The notes under the pieces: generated by a model | Database searches by the model: none | What the model was told of the DNA's origin: nothing | What the model saw: the letters and a program-made list of their open reading frames with translations, nothing else | Program-made: the position numbers and the translations under genes | DNA from: Demequina globuliformis | GTDB taxonomy: Bacteria > Actinomycetota > Actinomycetes > Actinomycetales > Demequinaceae | Assembly (NCBI RefSeq): GCF_000975155.1 | Contig: NZ_BBRG01000001.1 | Coordinates: 789,999 to 853,998 of the forward strand | DNA length: 64,000 nucleotides | Direction: 5' to 3' | Shown here: positions 17,244 through 25,489 of the stretch, piece after piece | How positions within the stretch are numbered: the stretch's first letter is position 1 | How the letters are laid out: the number at the start of each line of letters is the position of its first letter

Positions 17244-17965
17244 CGTGGAAGAGTCGATTTAAGTTGGTGCTTGGCGTGATCGCGGTGATCGTGATCGTCG
17301 CGGCCTTCACCCTCGTGTTCAACCAGCGGCAAACGCAGGTGACGAGCACCTCGGCGGCGATCGCCGCGCAGCACTACGACGTGGGAACCGACTATGGCGG
17401 CATTGTGTCCGAGGCGTTCGTCGAGGTAGGCGACGAGGTCTTCGAGGGACAACGCCTGTTTGAGGTGCAAAGCCTCACCCTGGAACGCGACGTCGAGGCG
17501 GGCGCGGTGTCCGACGATGACGCCACCGTGACCGAGGACGGCACCTTCGTGGTGAAGTCAGCGGTCACGGGAGTCGTGAGCGAGATCGCCGTCAATACCG
17601 GCTCCTACGCCTCCCCCGGCGCCGTCGTTGCCACCATCGACAAGGCGGACTCGCTCTTCGCGTCCGCCGACTTCATCCTCACCTCGCGCGACTTTGGCCG
17701 CATCGAGGATGGCGCCACCGTGGAACTGGTCCTGCCCGACCAACGCAGCGTGGCCGGCAGCGTGGAGGACATCGCTGTCGAGACGGTCGACGGCGAGGCG
17801 CACGTCACGGCGCGCGTGGCGTCCGATGGCCTGGTGATGGGCGAGGCGAACAACCTCATCAAGCCAGGCACACCTTTGACTGCCACGCTCCACCTGCGTG
17901 ACGATGGCCCGCTGGCCGGGGTCGACGACGCCATGCAAGACTTCCTCACCAAGATTGGGCTGTAG
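17240..17965 (+). CDS. HlyD-like membrane fusion / biotinyl-lipoyl domain protein
   Basis: 241 residues: one N-terminal transmembrane helix (about 8-27), then an extracytoplasmic beta-rich part with two lipoyl-like half-motifs (GGIVSEAFVEVGDEVFEGQ and TGVVSEIAVNTGSYASPGA) and a C-terminal beta-barrel-like region. This is the layout of HlyD/AcrA-type adaptors. It starts 4 nt inside the glycosyltransferase and ends one base into the glucanase gene, so it is probably an accessory factor for export or assembly of the polymer, comparable to adaptors in other synthase-dependent polysaccharide systems. Confidence 0.75.
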   Translation: MTWKSRFKLVLGVIAVIVIVAAFTLVFNQRQTQVTSTSAAIAAQHYDVGTDYGGIVSEAFVEVGDEVFEGQRLFEVQSLTLERDVEAGAVSDDDATVTEDGTFVVKSAVTGVVSEIAVNTGSYASPGAVVATIDKADSLFASADFILTSRDFGRIEDGATVELVLPDQRSVAGSVEDIAVETVDGEAHVTARVASDGLVMGEANNLIKPGTPLTATLHLRDDGPLAGVDDAMQDFLTKIGL

Positions 17966-19989
17966 TGCGTGGCCGGGTCGCGAGCGCAGCCGCCGTGCTG
18001 GCCTGGTGCCTGGCGGGTGCGGCGTGCACCGCGGCTGAGCCCACGCTGGCGGCCCTGCCGACCGCTCCCGTGAGCGCGACGGGAGCACCGGCGGCGGTCG
18101 ATCTCCTCCCGCAGGAACGGGTGGATGAGGACATGACAATGAGGGTCGCCGACTCCGTGGCGCCGCCGTCGAACCGCTGGTACTCGTCGCTGGCCTTTGG
18201 CCAGGGCGGACTGCCCGTCTTCCCGCGCCCGCTTGCCGTGACACCTGTCGACGGCGGGGTGGGCGTGGGCCTCACGCAGCCGCAGGCGAGTGCGGCCGCG
18301 ATCCTTGCGCCAGCGCGCACCGACCTGACCATGACAGTGGAGGGCGCCAGCGGGCTCGGCGTGGTGACGGCTGCCGACCCTGTGGGTGTGACGCTTGACC
18401 TTGGCCCGGCGCAGGTGGTGCTCGCGCAGGGGTGGCCCGTGGCGGGCCTGGTGGCGTCGGAGGACGTGGCGGTCACGTTCTCGGTGGCGCTGTCAATGGA
18501 GTCCGAGCGGCTCGCGGTGGCGACCATCGAGGGACGCAGCTACGGCGTCGTCATTGAGGACGGGGCGTGGGAGGTGAGCGAGGCGACTGACGCCACCGCC
18601 AGCGCTGCGCAGTTACGCGTCGGCGGCTCGCTCCAGGCGTTTGCGGTGCCCGAGGGGTCAAGTGCCAGTGCCCTCGCAGGGGCGCTGACCCGCCCCGTCA
18701 CCGACGTCACGTGGGCCGCTGCGACCATTGGCGATGAGGTGGAGACCACCCTCGACTATGGCGTGGACACCGTGCTGACGGTGCCGGCCGACCGGGCCGT
18801 CGAGGCCGGCCTGGACTGCAGCTTGGGGACGTACGCCACCATCGACGGCACCTTCGCGGTGTGCGCGGCGCGGGAGTACGCGTGGAAAGTCGACGCCCTC
18901 GCTCCCTCCGCACAACTTGACGTCGCTGAGCTCACGGAGTCCGAACGATCGACCATCCGGGCGGCGCTCATCGATGATGTCGCGACAACGCCCGACTTGC
19001 CGGCGGACAGTTACTTTGGCGGCAAGGCGCTATACCGGCTGGCGAACCTGCGTGTGCTGGCGGAGGACCTGGGCGAAGACGAGGCCGCGAACGACCTTGA
19101 CGCCCTCCTCGCGGAACACTTGCGGCTGTGGGGCGACGCCGCGCGCTGCGACAGCGAGGACGCCCGCTGCTTTGTGTACGACCCCGTATTGCGGTCGGTG
19201 GTGGGACGCACGCCCGCGTTTGGGTCCGATGAACTGAATGACCACCATTTCCACTACGGATACCTGCTGTACGCCGCGGCTGTGGCCGGCGCCAGGGACC
19301 CTGCGCTGCTCGCTGACATTCGCGACGTGTTCGACCTGGTTGCTGCGGACATCGCAGGCGGCGAGCAGGGGGTGGACGCAGCGGGCGCCGCGCTACCCCC
19401 CATCCGGCACATGGACATTGCGGCGGGCCACTCGTGGGCGTCGGGCTACTCCCCCTTCGCCGACGGCAACAATCAAGAGTCCAGTTCCGAGGCCGTCGCC
19501 GCCTGGAATGCGGTCGCGCTATGGGGTGAGGTGACCGGCGATCAGGCACTCGCCACCCGGGGCCGGTGGCTTCTTGCTCTGGAGGCCGATGCCGCGCGCC
19601 GTCTGTGGCTCGCTCCCGACCTTGAGCAGTTTCCCGAGTTCGAGCACCCGATTGTCTCGCTGCAATGGGGCGCCAAACGGGACTATGCCACGTGGTTCTC
19701 CGCCGAACCCGGGGCCATGCTCGGCATCGAAATCATCCCCGCGTCCCCCGCCATGGCCCAGTACTTTGCCTCCGTCCCGGCCGAGCGCATTGAAGCAGCG
19801 GTCGCGGAGGGCCTCGCTGCGGGCACGTCCGTAGCGTTCGCGGACTACATGCTCATGTACTCGGCCGCCGCAGGGCCGCAGGAGGCGGAGCAGGCGTGGC
19901 ACGCTGCGCTTGAGTTGCCAGCGACCGCTATCGACGACGGCAATTCACGTGCGTACCTCCTGGCGTGGATCGCCTCGCACACCCGCTAA
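17965..19989 (+). CDS. Secreted GH81 endo-beta-1,3-glucanase
   Basis: 674-residue secreted or membrane-anchored glycoside hydrolase family 81 protein. An N-terminal signal segment ends near C21 (AGAAC, a poor lipobox, so lipidation is doubtful). PPSNRWYSSL opens the GH81 beta-sandwich. D426 in NDHHFHYGY matches the family's general acid, and E505 and E509 in NNQESSSEA, four residues apart, match the other two conserved acidic residues. GH81 enzymes cut beta-1,3-glucans. In a synthase operon such an enzyme would be expected to trim, release or proofread the nascent polymer, as BcsZ does for cellulose. GTG start overlaps the upstream gene by one base. Confidence 0.88.
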   Translation: MRGRVASAAAVLAWCLAGAACTAAEPTLAALPTAPVSATGAPAAVDLLPQERVDEDMTMRVADSVAPPSNRWYSSLAFGQGGLPVFPRPLAVTPVDGGVGVGLTQPQASAAAILAPARTDLTMTVEGASGLGVVTAADPVGVTLDLGPAQVVLAQGWPVAGLVASEDVAVTFSVALSMESERLAVATIEGRSYGVVIEDGAWEVSEATDATASAAQLRVGGSLQAFAVPEGSSASALAGALTRPVTDVTWAAATIGDEVETTLDYGVDTVLTVPADRAVEAGLDCSLGTYATIDGTFAVCAAREYAWKVDALAPSAQLDVAELTESERSTIRAALIDDVATTPDLPADSYFGGKALYRLANLRVLAEDLGEDEAANDLDALLAEHLRLWGDAARCDSEDARCFVYDPVLRSVVGRTPAFGSDELNDHHFHYGYLLYAAAVAGARDPALLADIRDVFDLVAADIAGGEQGVDAAGAALPPIRHMDIAAGHSWASGYSPFADGNNQESSSEAVAAWNAVALWGEVTGDQALATRGRWLLALEADAARRLWLAPDLEQFPEFEHPIVSLQWGAKRDYATWFSAEPGAMLGIEIIPASPAMAQYFASVPAERIEAAVAEGLAAGTSVAFADYMLMYSAAAGPQEAEQAWHAALELPATAIDDGNSRAYLLAWIASHTR

Positions 19990-19995
19990 CCTCCC

Positions 19996-20078
19996 GCCAA
20001 ATGGAACCATTCCGTTGTTTTCCGCCCCCTTAACAGCCAAATGGCTCCATTTGACTGTTCAAGGGCGCGATAACGGGC
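19996..20078. repeat. Family 1 palindromic repeat, copy 3 (extended)
   Basis: Begins 7 nt after the GH81 stop. Two AAATGG-NN-CCATT boxes (19998-20011 and about 20038-20053) flank a spacer with TGTT...AACA ends; a third partial spacer (CTGTT...GATAAC) follows to about 20078, as if one extra half-unit were present. It probably forms the 3' end of the glucan operon transcript. The rest of 20079-20190 shows no other feature except a GCATCGGCCC decamer at 20149. Confidence 0.75.
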
Positions 20079-20190
20079 ATTGTGTGCCACTCCACCGCAG
20101 CCCAGTCCAGCCCGCACCCAACTGGCACCTGGATACGGGAGCCGGCGAGCATCGGCCCGCAGCACGCTTGAGCGGTGACAGACTCAATCC

Positions 20191-21129
20191 GTGACCACTT
20201 CCCTGTCCCGCTCGGGCCTCGCGTACGGCGCCGGCGCGTACCTCATGTGGGGCCTATTTCCCCTCCTCATGGCGGCGCTCAAGCCCGCGGGCGCGCTCGA
20301 GATCACGGCGCACCGCGCGGTGTGGTCCCTCGTGGTGTGCCTGGGACTGGTCGCGATCCTGCGCGGCTGGGCGCGACTGCGGGCCGTCCTCCGCGATCGC
20401 CGCACCATGCTGATCCTCAGCGCCGCAGCGCTCGTCATTGCCGTCAACTGGCTCGCCTACGTCTACGCCGTCGTGACCGACCACGTGAACTCCGCGTCGC
20501 TCGGCTACTACATCAACCCGCTCTTCACTGTGGCGCTCGGGGTGATCTTCCTGGGCGAACGCCTCAGCCGCGGGCAATTGATCGCTATCTCAATCGCGCT
20601 TGTGGCGGTCATCGTCATTGGCGTGGGCCTCGGTGAGTTCCCGTGGTTGTCTCTCCTCATGGCGGTGTCGTTCGGCTTCTACGGCCTGCTCAAAAAACGT
20701 GTGGGCGGCACCGTGGACGCGATCACGGGGCTGACTGTCGAGACCATGGTGCTGGCGCCCGTGGCCATCGTTGGCCTGGTGGCACTGCATTTTGCCGGCA
20801 TGCAGACGTTCCTGGTGCGCGGCGAACCCGGCTTGGGCCTGTCCCACGACTTGCTGCTGATGTCGACCGGAATCTTCACCGCCGGCGCGCTCCTGTTGTT
20901 CGCGGCCGGTGCGCGCCGCCTGCCGCTGTTCGTCACGGGGCTGTTGCAATACATCGCGCCCACCATGATGTTCGTCCTGGCGGTGTGGCACTTCGGCGAG
21001 CCGATGCCGGCGTCGCGTTGGATCGGCTTTGTCCTGGTGTGGGTCGCGCTCGTGGTGCTCACCGTGGACGGGTGGCTGCGGCGTCCGCGCCGGGCCGATG
21101 CTCGGGTGGAGCCAGCAGAGCCGGTTTAG
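20191..21129 (+). CDS. rarD: EamA-family transporter, RarD type
   Basis: 312-residue inner-membrane protein with ten hydrophobic segments in two EamA repeats. The first repeat carries MWGLFPL, TAHRAVWSL and NWLAYVYAV...SLGYYINPLF, which are the RarD hallmarks. RarD proteins are often annotated as chloramphenicol-sensitive proteins, but the substrate is not established. GTG start; CAGACT six nt upstream suggests a leaderless transcript. Confidence 0.9.
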   Translation: MTTSLSRSGLAYGAGAYLMWGLFPLLMAALKPAGALEITAHRAVWSLVVCLGLVAILRGWARLRAVLRDRRTMLILSAAALVIAVNWLAYVYAVVTDHVNSASLGYYINPLFTVALGVIFLGERLSRGQLIAISIALVAVIVIGVGLGEFPWLSLLMAVSFGFYGLLKKRVGGTVDAITGLTVETMVLAPVAIVGLVALHFAGMQTFLVRGEPGLGLSHDLLLMSTGIFTAGALLLFAAGARRLPLFVTGLLQYIAPTMMFVLAVWHFGEPMPASRWIGFVLVWVALVVLTVDGWLRRPRRADARVEPAEPV

Positions 21130-21153
21130 GCGCGTAGGGGCCGGGTTCCGGTG

Positions 21154-21310
21154 CTAGTCGTTGGCCGGGCGCGCCACGACCATGATCGGCACAACGTCCT
21201 TCCTCACGCAAGACTGCCCTGTGGCGACGAACCCACGGCGCGAGTAGAACCGCACGGCGCGGTCGTTGTACGTCGCGACTCAATGACGGCCGGCGCGAGG
21301 TGAGGTCGCC
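21154..21310 (-). pseudogene. GNAT acetyltransferase remnant
   Basis: On the minus strand the last 37 or so codons before the TAG at 21156 read YNDRAVRFYSRRGFVATG followed by a plausible C-terminus, the typical acetyl-CoA-binding end of a GNAT N-acetyltransferase. Immediately upstream the frame is broken by a TGA; the fitting residues (PAVIES) are in another frame, and further upstream lies a family 2 repeat in place of the rest of the domain. It therefore looks like a truncated, frameshifted fossil. Confidence 0.65.
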
Positions 21311-21343
21311 TTGCGAACGCGGGACGCACACCCGGACGAGTCC

Positions 21344-21410
21344 CCGGAAATGTACGGCCAGGGCTCGCGAAGTGCCGCGGGCCCGCCGAGTATGTTCGGC
21401 CAGGGGAAAA
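21344..21410 (+). repeat. Family 2 intergenic repeat, copy A
   Basis: About 65 nt: GGAAATGTACGGCCAGGG at the left, a variable middle, and the conserved right block CCCGCCGAGTATGTTCGGCC followed by AGGGGAAA. The right block can fold as GCCGA-GTATGT-TCGGC, extended by CCC/GGG with a 2-nt bulge. It sits 6 nt from the polyprenyl synthase stop, between convergent genes. Confidence 0.8.
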
Positions 21411-21415
21411 GGGGG

Positions 21416-22411
21416 CTAGGCGGCGCGGGCTACCAAGGCGTCTGCGAAGGTGTTGAGCGCGTCCTTCACGGGACCGTCTGGCAACGGGTCGACGGACTCG
21501 GACGCCCTCACGGCCCACTCGCGGGCCTTGGCACTCGTCTCATCGACGACCGGGTGGACGGCAAGTCGAGCGACGACATCCGCGAGAACCTCGTCCGAGG
21601 ACAGGTCGCCGTCGATGTCCGCCAGCAGCTTCTCGTCCTCAGCCGTGGCCCGACCGCTAGCGACCCGCTGGCGCAAGAGGAGGACGGGCATAGTCGGCAC
21701 GCCCTCGCGCAGGTCTGTGCCGGGGGTCTTTCCCGTCTCGTCCGCAGAGGACCGTACGTCGATGACATCGTCGGCCAGTTGGAAGGCCACGCCCGCCAAC
21801 TCGCCATACCGTGTCACGCGCTCGACGGTGGCCGGCTCGCACCCGGCCAACAGTGCGCCAAAACGTGCCGAGGTCGCAATCAGTGAGCCCGTCTTGTCCG
21901 CGAGCACCTGAATGTAATGTGCGACGGCGTCCTCACCATCCCTGGGACCAACGGTCTCGTGCAGCTGTCCCAGGCACAGGCGCTCAAACGTTTGCGCCTG
22001 AATGCGGACAGCCTCTGGCCCCAGACCTGCCACCACGCGGGAGGCGCGAGCAAACAGCAGGTCTCCCGTGAGGATCGCCACCGAGTTACCCCAGACCTCA
22101 TGCGCCGCAGGGGCGCCACGCCTGGTCGGAGCCGAGTCCATGACGTCGTCGTGATAGAGCGTCGCAAGGTGAGTCAACTCCACCACGACGGCGGCCTCCA
22201 CGACCTCAGGCCGGGCACCATCCCCCAACTGCGCAGTGAGCAACGTGAGCATGGGGCGCAGGCGTTTGCCACCTGCGTTCACCAGGTGCTTGGACGTTGC
22301 ATCAGCGAGCTGATCGGCCTGGCCCACCGCGTCCCGCAGCCGTTCCTCAACGATCGCGAGGCGCGGGGTCAGGACGTCCTCGAGCTCCGCGCTACCCAGG
22401 GGAAGTGACAT
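21416..22411 (-). CDS. All-trans polyprenyl diphosphate synthase
   Basis: 331-residue prenyltransferase that elongates isopentenyl units on an allylic diphosphate; here probably the side-chain precursor of menaquinone. Both aspartate-rich motifs are present: LYHDDVMDSAPTRRG (FARM) and QLADDVIDV (SARM), plus GGKRLRPML. The ATG at 22411 lies 4 nt after nuoN ends, with AGGATAGG upstream; an in-frame ATG 15 nt earlier would overlap nuoN. It is the last gene of the nuo transcript, an arrangement frequent in actinobacteria. Chain length cannot be read from the sequence. Confidence 0.92.
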   Translation of the reverse strand: MSLPLGSAELEDVLTPRLAIVEERLRDAVGQADQLADATSKHLVNAGGKRLRPMLTLLTAQLGDGARPEVVEAAVVVELTHLATLYHDDVMDSAPTRRGAPAAHEVWGNSVAILTGDLLFARASRVVAGLGPEAVRIQAQTFERLCLGQLHETVGPRDGEDAVAHYIQVLADKTGSLIATSARFGALLAGCEPATVERVTRYGELAGVAFQLADDVIDVRSSADETGKTPGTDLREGVPTMPVLLLRQRVASGRATAEDEKLLADIDGDLSSDEVLADVVARLAVHPVVDETSAKAREWAVRASESVDPLPDGPVKDALNTFADALVARAA

Positions 22412-22415
22412 GTAC

Positions 22416-23996
22416 CTATCCTGCACTCACCAGGAACACCGCGGCGTCCTGGAGCACATTCAACACGCCCGACGGCACGATTCCGAGCAGCACGGTGGCG
22501 GCAGCGGTCACGATGATGACAATGCGGGTCAGGAGGTCGTTCTCAACGGCCACCGTGTCCTGTGCGCCCTCGGGAACGTCAGTGAAGAACATGAGCACAA
22601 TGAGGCGAACGTAGAAGAACGCGGCGACGGCCGAGGCCAACACTGCGATCAGCACCAGCGGCCATGCGCCACCGGCGACCGCAGCGGAGAAGACCTCGAA
22701 CTTACCGATGAAGCCAGCGGTGAGAGGGATACCTGCGAAGGACAGCAGGAACAGCGCCATGGCTCCCGCCAGCAGCGGCGAGCGCCTGCCCAGGCCGGCC
22801 CACTGGCCAAGGCGCACGGCCTCGGCAGCGACTCCGCCGTCTTCAGCACGCTCGCGCACCTGAGAGATCACGGCGAAGGAACCGATAGTCGCGAGGCCGT
22901 ATGTCAGCAGGTAGAACGGCAACGCCGTCAGCGCTTCTGGGGTCAGTCCAGCGAAGGCCACGAGGATGAATCCGGCGTGAGCAACGGCGGAGTACGCCAA
23001 CATGCGCTTGACGTCGGTCTGCACCAGAGCGACGACGGTGCCGACCACCATCGACGCGATGGCGACGGCCCAGAACATCCAGGACAGTTCCCACTCAAGG
23101 GGGTAGAACGCCAGGTACATCACGCGCACGAGCGCAGCGGTCGCAGCCGCCTTGGTCGCGGCGCCCATGAATGCGGTGACCGGGGTCGGCGCGCCCTGGT
23201 AGACGTCGGGGACCCACGAGTGGAACGGCACGGCGCCAATCTTGAACATGAGCCCGACAACCACCATGACGGCACCCGCGAGCAACATGGCGTCGTTGCT
23301 CGGGATGAAGTCGATTGCGATGCCGATGGACTCCATGTCGATCTGCGTGGTCGATCCGTAGACCAGTGCGGCACCGAACAGGTAGATGGCCGACGAGAAC
23401 GCGCCGAGCAGGAAGTACTTGAGGGCGGCCTCTTGTGACAGCAGCCGGCGCCGGCGAGCCAGCGCCACCATGATGTACAGCGGCAGCGAGAACAGCTCGA
23501 GCGCCACGAACAAGAAGATCAGGTCGGTGATGCAGGTGAAGAGCATCATGCCGCCCACGGCGAACAGCAGCAGGGCGTAGACCTCGGTGACCTGCAGCCC
23601 TGCGCGGCGTGCCAGGCGCTCCTCGGTGGAGCCCGGCGGTACGGAACCCAGCGAGGTGAAGGACTCCTCCCCGTCGGCGGTACGGGCCGCGAACAGGAGA
23701 GCCGCCAGGATTCCGAAGACCAGCAGCATGGCCTGCCACGCAAGCGACTGGGCGTCGACCGTGATCTTGCCCGTCATGACGACGGTGCCAGCCGAGTCGC
23801 CCAATCCCACCCACTGGACCACGACCATGCCGAGAGCGACGGCGAGGGCACCAATGGTGACGGTGAGCTGGACAAGGCGGCGCGTGGCCGGAGTCTTGAT
23901 GAACGCCTCGATGAGCACGGCCGCGGCGGCGGCGCCCAGGACGATCAGGATGGGCGTTAACGGCGCCCAAGCGATCTCGGGGGTCACGAAGTTCAC
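22416..23996 (-). CDS. nuoN: NADH-quinone oxidoreductase subunit N
   Basis: 526-residue antiporter-like proton-pumping subunit of complex I with about 14 membrane helices. Family features include [18 protein letters not shown], the [22 protein letters not shown]-type motif (here [15 protein letters not shown]) and [14 protein letters not shown], which contain the buried charged residues of the proton path. The GTG start overlaps the nuoM stop (GTGA). Confidence 0.95.
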   Translation of the reverse strand: [526 protein letters not shown]

Positions 23997-25486
23997 GCGT
24001 TCGCCTCCTCAAGCTCTACGTGAGCCACCACATCAGCGGCGGGTGCGCTCACGTAGTCGATTGCTAGACCGGGCACGAAGCCCAGCACCAGCATCGCCAC
24101 GATCAGCGGCCATGCGACGAGCTTCTCGCGCAGGCTCAGGTCCTTGGTGTCCTGGAGTTCCGGGCGCGGCGGGCCGGTGAACACCTTCTTGTAGGTCAGC
24201 AGGATGTACAGCGCGGCGAGCACCACCGAGATCGCGGAGACAATCACTGCCGCCTTCGCCACCGGGTAGGCGCCGATGAACACCATGATCTCCGACACAA
24301 ACGGCGACAAGCCCGGCAGGGCCGCGGCGGACATTCCGACAATCAGGAATGCGCCAGCGAACACCGGCACCACCTTCTGCAGGCCGCCGTAGTCGCTCAT
24401 GTCGGCAGACCCTGTGCGCTTGATGAGGAAGCCCACCAGGAAGAACAGCGCTGCGGTCGACAGTCCGTGGTTGAACATGTAGAGCGCTGCGCCTTCCATG
24501 GCGGTGGCCTGGAACACGAAGATGCCCAGGATCATCACACCAAAGTGGCTGACGGAGGTGAAGGCCACGAGACGCAGCATGTTGCGCTGGCCAATCGCGA
24601 GCAGGGCGCCGTAGATGACCGAGATCACCGCGAACACGATGATGACCGGGGCGGCCCACTGCGCGGCGTCGGGGAACATGACCAAGCACAGCGTGATCAT
24701 GCCGAACGTACCGATCTTGTCCAGCACCGCGACCAACAACGCCGTGGTGCCGACGGGGGCCTCTTCGGCGACCGTGGGCAACCAGGTATGGACTGGGACC
24801 ATGGGTGCCTTGATCGCGAAAGCGAGGAAGAAGCCCAGGAACAGCAGGCGCTCGGTGGTCGCCGAGGCGTCGAGAGTGCTCAGGTTGTCGATGAGGAAGG
24901 CCTGCTCGCCACCGGGTCCCACGAAGTACAGCGCGACGACGGCGACCAGCATGATGAGGCCACCCACAAGCGAGTACAGCAGGAACTTCACGGCCGCGTA
25001 GCGGCGCTGGGCACCACCGAATCCTCCAATGAGGAAGTACAGCGGAACCAGCATCGCCTCGAAGAGCACGTAGAACAGGAACACGTCGCGCGCGGCGAAG
25101 ATGCCGACCATGAACGCCTGGCTCAGCAGCACCAGCGCCATGTAGTTGCGCTGGCGGACAGGGTCCGTCTCGTCACGCCACCCAGCGAGCATTGCCAGCG
25201 GCACCAGGATCACGGCGAGCGCGATCATCAGCAGGCCAAGGCCGCTGACGCCGAGCGCCCACGAGGCACCGATCTGCGGAATCCACGCGTGGGTCTCGGA
25301 GAACTGGATGGCGCCAGCGTCAGCGGTGTCGAACTGCAGCGCCATCACGGCGAACAGGACGGCCTCGATCACGGTGACGCCCAGCGCGATCTGACGCGCC
25401 TTGGGACGGGCCGATGCGGGTAGGGCCCACAGGACGGCTGCACCCAGGACGGGCAGCACGATGAGGACAGTCAGGAATGGGAACAC
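23993..25486 (-). CDS. nuoM: NADH-quinone oxidoreductase subunit M
   Basis: 497-residue antiporter-like membrane subunit of complex I. FLFYVLFEAMLVPLYFLIG carries the conserved membrane glutamate, and KAPMVPVHTWLPTVAEEAPV and NMLRLVAFTSVSHFG are the standard proton-channel motifs. GTG start, 3 nt after nuoL; the end overlaps nuoN by 4 nt. Confidence 0.95.
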   Translation of the reverse strand: MFPFLTVLIVLPVLGAAVLWALPASARPKARQIALGVTVIEAVLFAVMALQFDTADAGAIQFSETHAWIPQIGASWALGVSGLGLLMIALAVILVPLAMLAGWRDETDPVRQRNYMALVLLSQAFMVGIFAARDVFLFYVLFEAMLVPLYFLIGGFGGAQRRYAAVKFLLYSLVGGLIMLVAVVALYFVGPGGEQAFLIDNLSTLDASATTERLLFLGFFLAFAIKAPMVPVHTWLPTVAEEAPVGTTALLVAVLDKIGTFGMITLCLVMFPDAAQWAAPVIIVFAVISVIYGALLAIGQRNMLRLVAFTSVSHFGVMILGIFVFQATAMEGAALYMFNHGLSTAALFFLVGFLIKRTGSADMSDYGGLQKVVPVFAGAFLIVGMSAAALPGLSPFVSEIMVFIGAYPVAKAAVIVSAISVVLAALYILLTYKKVFTGPPRPELQDTKDLSLREKLVAWPLIVAMLVLGFVPGLAIDYVSAPAADVVAHVELEEANA

Positions 25487-25489
25487 GGT

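Noticed and set aside
4162-20078. Family 1 repeats as MITE-type transposons
   Set aside because: No target-site duplication flanks any copy and no transposase is in the window. Placement just after stop codons fits a terminator or REP role better.
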